Source of the DNA: Acidobacteriota bacterium
GTDB taxonomy: Bacteria; Acidobacteriota; Blastocatellia; Pyrinomonadales; Pyrinomonadaceae
DNA length: 8,690 bases
Direction: 5' to 3'
Assembly: GCA_003222835.1 (NCBI GenBank)
Contig: QHXE01000541.1
Location: forward strand, 1-8,690
The notes under the pieces are model-generated. The model saw only the letters and a program-made list of their open reading frames with translations. It did not search any database and was not told the DNA's origin. Shown one piece after another: positions 6,356-8,690 of this stretch (its first letter is position 1; every line of letters begins with the position of its first letter). The position numbers and the translations under genes are program-made.

Positions 6356-6976
6356 TCAGTGCGGGGCAGCAGTCCTTTTCGGCTTCCGCTCGCTCGGTCG
6401 ATAATCCTGCAGCCAGGCGGTTTCGTGCACGTTCTCTTTCCATGCCGTGATCCCGGAGTGGCCGTAATGCTGTTCCACTTCGTACTCGTGGTCTTCTCTG
6501 ACCGCGCTCCAGAATAATCGGCCGGCCCTGCGCCAGCCATCGAGGATGATCCCCTCCTGGAAAGGCTGGTTGCGTGCAGTGACTACCAAGCAATTGTCCT
6601 CTCCGCTTGTTCCCGCATAAGCAGCACCCCAGTGAAGGACCAGCGTCTTGAGCTTGAGCGTTTTCAGGCGTGTGCCGATATCGCGTGCAAAATGAGCGCA
6701 GTAACCACGCTGTCGCAGGCCGATGTTGATCAGGAAGTTCTGAAACTCTGGGTTTAGGACGATACGATATTCGCGTGCGAGACTGCGCGATGTGGTGTGC
6801 GCGGTCACCGACAACAGGTCGGCCTCGCCCGGATCAACGTTAGGCGCGAGCGCCGCGAGCGCTTCGCCCAAGTCCTTGATCGATCTCTCATCTCTCCCCC
6901 AAACCGCGCCTATGCAAATGGTGAATGCAAAGATGAAAACCACCTTGGGATTCACCTTAAGAAACTTCGTTGGCAT
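6356..6976 (-). CDS. Secreted protein of unknown function, possible papain/transglutaminase-like fold
   Basis: I do not recognise this 206-residue protein with certainty. A signal peptide is clear (basic start, hydrophobic 11-25, then GRDERS). The rest is soluble, so it is probably periplasmic or exported. The middle carries RQRGYCAHFARDIGTRL (88-104), LVLHWGAAYAG (112-122), NCLVVTA (128-134) and GIILDGWRRAGRLFW (142-156). The order Cys (C93), a hydrophobic strand with a polar residue before VVTA, then Asp before a Trp (D146, W148) recalls transglutaminase- or papain-like cysteine enzymes. However, the spot where such proteins usually have the catalytic His reads EDNC, so activity is doubtful. 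The tail (from 194) is basic. The ATG at 6974-6976 is the only start that keeps the signal peptide; no good Shine-Dalgarno. It converges on the MOSC gene and is transcribed away from a repeat element. Confidence 0.72.
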   Translation of the reverse strand: MPTKFLKVNPKVVFIFAFTICIGAVWGRDERSIKDLGEALAALAPNVDPGEADLLSVTAHTTSRSLAREYRIVLNPEFQNFLINIGLRQRGYCAHFARDIGTRLKTLKLKTLVLHWGAAYAGTSGEDNCLVVTARNQPFQEGIILDGWRRAGRLFWSAVREDHEYEVEQHYGHSGITAWKENVHETAWLQDYRPSERKPKRTAAPH

Positions 6977-6981
6977 GGTTA

Positions 6982-7073
6982 ACCACGGATCCGCCTACGC
7001 GCCAGGCTAGTCCGAAAGCGTTCGCGAGCAGGCGGCGACAGGTTACGAGGATATCACGGATCTTCAAATTAAA
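6982..7073. repeat. Dispersed hairpin repeat, copy 2
   Basis: This copy matches 5375-5456, including an exact 27-bp block at 7011-7037, but has about 10 extra bases (GCGCCAGGCT region, 6999-7010) inside the hairpin. The outer arms CCGCCT (6991-6996) and AGGCGG (7030-7035) are kept. It lies just upstream of the secreted-protein start and between divergent genes, like copy 1. GGTTAACCACGGAT before it and GGTTACGAGGATATCACGGAT at its right side look like an imperfect direct repeat. Confidence 0.65.
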
Positions 7074-7139
7074 CGGTTGCGGATTTTGTCGCCTAATAAG
7101 CTGGATTTGCCGACAACTTTGTTGGCATAGTTGGCGCAA

Positions 7140-7535
7140 ATGCGAGGTAGGGATTTCATTCACAATTTCTGTCGCATCGCATTTTTGGCGGCCTTTGTTT
7201 CTCTTTCCTCATGCGACACCAAGCTTTTTGGTCCTGATTCGAGGGAGATTGCTGGCGGCTACCGCTTGAAACGAGTCGGCAATCCCAATCAATTTGCTCT
7301 TACAATTCCGTATCAGAGCGGTGGCCTTATCATAGATGAAATTGGCTGGCGTAAACCGCTGATCATTGCGAGAGCTTCAGGATCGGACTATTGGGAGGCT
7401 ATCAATACTGCGCGTGCTCAACGCATTTCCATCAGCGACCTCGAGCGAAAATCAGATCCGATTTATCAATCAATCCCGATAGAACCCGCAGAAATAGCCT
7501 GGACGAAGCTCAATCGTCACAAGCGAATCTGGTAG
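7140..7535 (+). CDS. Small predicted lipoprotein of unknown function
   Basis: A 131-residue protein starts at ATG 7140-7142; a TTG 9 nt earlier is possible. The basic N-terminus (MRGR), a hydrophobic stretch (about 12-22) and the lipobox LSSC (22-25) predict a lipoprotein signal peptide cleaved before C25. The mature part, about 107 residues, begins DTKLFGPDSREIAGGYRL and shows alternating hydrophobic patterns consistent with a small beta-rich domain (GGLIIDEIGW near 60-69). It ends in a basic KLNRHKRIW. No family is recognised. It is divergent from the secreted-protein gene and followed on the same strand, after 199 bp, by a response regulator; that gap makes a shared transcript uncertain. 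The stop is TAG at 7533-7535. Confidence 0.65.
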   Translation: MRGRDFIHNFCRIAFLAAFVSLSSCDTKLFGPDSREIAGGYRLKRVGNPNQFALTIPYQSGGLIIDEIGWRKPLIIARASGSDYWEAINTARAQRISISDLERKSDPIYQSIPIEPAEIAWTKLNRHKRIW

Positions 7536-7734
7536 CTAACGCGTGGCGATGTCCTGAAATCGGAAACCAGCGAAAGCAGGAAAAGTTTGCTTCTAACCGT
7601 ACGCGACGACGGCTGACCCCTGCCGGCCACGTTATAGGCTTGGCGAAGGCGGGGCGTTTGATCTCTGACTTCTGGCCTTTTGGCATCACGACTGCTCAAA
7701 GAAAGCCCTCTGCTCGGCGAAGGCTCTTTTTACC
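7536..7734. other. 199-bp gap upstream of the response regulator
   Basis: No credible gene. A possible weak stem AGCC/GGCT sits in the stretch just before a T5 run that ends 3 bases ahead of the response-regulator ATG. This is unusual because the run occupies the ribosome-site area; AAGG (about 11 nt upstream) is the only Shine-Dalgarno candidate. No clear promoter was found. Confidence 0.4.
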
Positions 7735-8151
7735 ATGCAATTTAAATCACAATCCGACCAACCTGAACGCCCCGTCAAAACGCTCGAGTTGAAAGCCATT
7801 CTATTGGTGGATGACGACAAGCAACTCGCCTCCGCCTTGCAATGGATCCTCGCTGACGAAAACTTCCTTGTTGACGTCGCCAATGACGGCGAGGAGGCCA
7901 TCCTTAAGGTCAAAGCTAACGAGTACGACGCCGTGATCTGCGACCTGATGATGCCGCGCCTGCGGGGTGACGAGTTTTACCTCAAGGCCATGAAAGTGCA
8001 CCCATCTCTGGCAGATCGGTTCATCTTCATCACAGGGTTCGCCGCCGATCCGAAAATCGCCCCCTTTCTCACCAAGCATGACGTGAAGTGCCTGGTCAAA
8101 CCGTTTGCCGTCGGAGTGCTGATTAAATGCGTTAGAGAGTTGCTCGCCTAA
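7735..8151 (+). CDS. Single-domain response regulator (REC only)
   Basis: The 138-residue cytoplasmic receiver protein has no output domain. After a 20-residue polar lead, the REC fold shows strand 1 ILLVDDD with acidic residues D26-D27, the phospho-acceptor D70 in AVICDLMMPRLRGDEFY, T100 in FIFITG, and the invariant lysine K122 in CLVKPF. All catalytic and switch residues are present, so it should accept phosphate from a histidine kinase and signal by protein contacts, CheY/DivK style. No kinase or phosphotransfer partner is in the window, so the pathway is unknown. ATG 7735 is the first in-frame start; its ribosome site is weak. The neighbour on the right converges on it. Confidence 0.93.
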   Translation: MQFKSQSDQPERPVKTLELKAILLVDDDKQLASALQWILADENFLVDVANDGEEAILKVKANEYDAVICDLMMPRLRGDEFYLKAMKVHPSLADRFIFITGFAADPKIAPFLTKHDVKCLVKPFAVGVLIKCVRELLA

Positions 8152-8178
8152 CGCGGAAGGTGGATCGACCGCTCCGCG
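8152..8178 (+). terminator. Stem-loop directly after the response-regulator stop
   Basis: CGCGGA (8152-8157) pairs with TCCGCG (8173-8178), and the loop can close further with GGT/ACC. It begins at the base after the TAA stop. No T-tract follows, so it is either a structure protecting the mRNA end or part of a composite terminator with the stem downstream. Confidence 0.35.
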
Positions 8179-8196
8179 GGCGATGTTATTTAAGTC

Positions 8197-8218
8197 TCGG
8201 CTTCGCCGACATTATTTT
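8197..8218. terminator. Possible terminator between response regulator and kynureninase gene
   Basis: A short stem TCGGC (8197-8201) / GCCGA (8205-8209) with a TTC loop is followed by CATTATTTT on the plus strand; on the minus strand it is followed by TTAAATAA after a few bases. It lies between convergent genes and could serve both. The stem is only 5 bp, so confidence is low. Confidence 0.35.
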
Positions 8219-8279
8219 GACAACGCGTTTGCCACCGGACGAGTCGCCCACTTGCCGGATAAGGACTGCGCGTTTCACC

Positions 8280-8690
8280 TCACCGATGCTCGGATAGAAT
8301 CTTGGCGAAGCGCCAAACTTCGTGGAACGTGTTGTAGAGCGGCGTGGGCGCGGCGCGGATCACGTTCGGTTCGCGGAAATCGCATTTCACGCCGGCCGCT
8401 GCGAGCTTGCCAAACAGCTCCTTCGGATGTTCGTGGACCAGGATCGACAATTGACAGCCGCGCGCCTCCGGCTCGTCCGGCGTAATGACAGTGAACAGCT
8501 TCGAGGGCGCCTGCTCCAGCAGGAATTGAAGATATCCAGTTAGCTTGACCGACTTTGCCCGCAGCAGTTCCATTCCGCCGGCTTCATCGAAGATCGCAAG
8601 CGAGGCGCGCAGTGGCGCCATCGACAAGATTGGCGGGTTGCTGATCTGCCATCCGTCGGCTGACGGAACGGGTATGAATTCCGGCTCGAG
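8280..8690 (-). CDS. kynU: Kynureninase, C-terminal third (runs off right edge)
   Basis: The PLP enzyme kynureninase (EC 3.7.1.3) cleaves kynurenine or 3-hydroxykynurenine to (3-hydroxy)anthranilate and alanine. The 136 visible residues match the family's C-terminal domain: GWQISNPPILSMAPLRASL at the open end, AKSVKLTGYLQFLL, ITPDEPEARGCQLSI, AAGVKCDFREPNVIR and the closing AAPTPLYNTFHEVWRF. These correspond closely to the human enzyme's ISNPPI, LTGYLEYL, RGCQL and IRVAPVPLYNSF segments; the arginine in NVIRAAP matches the one that holds the substrate carboxylate. The frame is open to position 8690, so the start and the PLP lysine are outside the window. It is on the same strand as kmo, which performs the preceding step, but not in one tight operon. 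The stop is TGA at 8280-8282. Confidence 0.95.
   Translation of the reverse strand, partial: LEPEFIPVPSADGWQISNPPILSMAPLRASLAIFDEAGGMELLRAKSVKLTGYLQFLLEQAPSKLFTVITPDEPEARGCQLSILVHEHPKELFGKLAAAGVKCDFREPNVIRAAPTPLYNTFHEVWRFAKILSEHR

Noticed and set aside
6129..6593. Minus-strand open frame of 154 codons
   Set aside because: It overlaps the secreted-protein gene in another frame and runs through a terminator-like hairpin and a repeat; no protein-like features.
5375..7073. The two related repeats as a CRISPR array or as ends of a transposon
   Set aside because: There are only two copies 1.6 kb apart in the same orientation, no regular spacers, no cas genes, and no transposase between them.
7391..7792. 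Plus-strand open frame of 133 codons
   Set aside because: It overlaps both the lipoprotein and the response regulator in another frame and has Arg/Pro/Ser-rich shadow composition.
8296..8320. Hairpin TTGGCG-AAG-CGCCAA
   Set aside because: It lies inside the conserved kynureninase C-terminal coding sequence and is explained by codon choice.

Overview
The window is ordinary GC-rich bacterial chromosome with short, repeat-bearing intergenic gaps. It most resembles a soil Verrucomicrobia (Chthoniobacterales-like) or Acidobacteriota genome. The grounds are a PadR-controlled duplicated 'orphan' MacB/FtsX permease (the ADOP type, typical of those phyla), weak Shine-Dalgarno sequences, and scattered hairpin and heptamer repeats between genes. 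The taxonomic call is inference; there is no rRNA or other marker gene.

Layout from left to right. Positions 1-3678 (minus strand) hold a compact three-gene operon, read right to left: a PadR-family repressor, an 889-residue ADOP-type permease, and the N-terminal part of an HlyD/RND-type membrane fusion protein that runs off the left edge. Gaps between these genes are 5 nt each. In front of padR is a good sigma70-like promoter (TTGACA, 17 nt, AACAAT) with two matching near-palindromes, one overlapping the -35 and one at the predicted transcription start. This suggests autoregulation of an envelope transport or efflux system.

Positions 3859-5190 (minus) encode kynurenine 3-monooxygenase, with a C-terminal hydrophobic tail that looks like a membrane anchor. 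At the right edge, positions 8280-8690 (minus) are the C-terminal third of kynureninase. The two enzymes are consecutive steps from kynurenine to 3-hydroxyanthranilate (tryptophan catabolism or de novo NAD synthesis), but about 3.1 kb of unrelated genes separates them.

Those intervening genes are a YiiM-like MOSC protein (5512-6159, plus), a secreted protein of unknown function with a possible cysteine-peptidase-like core (6356-6976, minus), a small predicted lipoprotein (7140-7535, plus) and a single-domain response regulator (7735-8151, plus). The gaps hold two copies of an 80-90 bp hairpin repeat (5375-5456 and 6982-7073), a heptamer-type repeat (5231-5265 and 6299-6320), a perfect 10-bp hairpin touching the kmo start codon (5191-5222), and terminator-like stems.

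I see no CRISPR array, tRNA, rRNA, transposase, phage gene or defence system. The best leads for follow-up are the padR operator pair, the hairpin against the kmo start, the dispersed hairpin repeat, and the unrecognised secreted protein. None amounts to a clearly new system on sequence alone.
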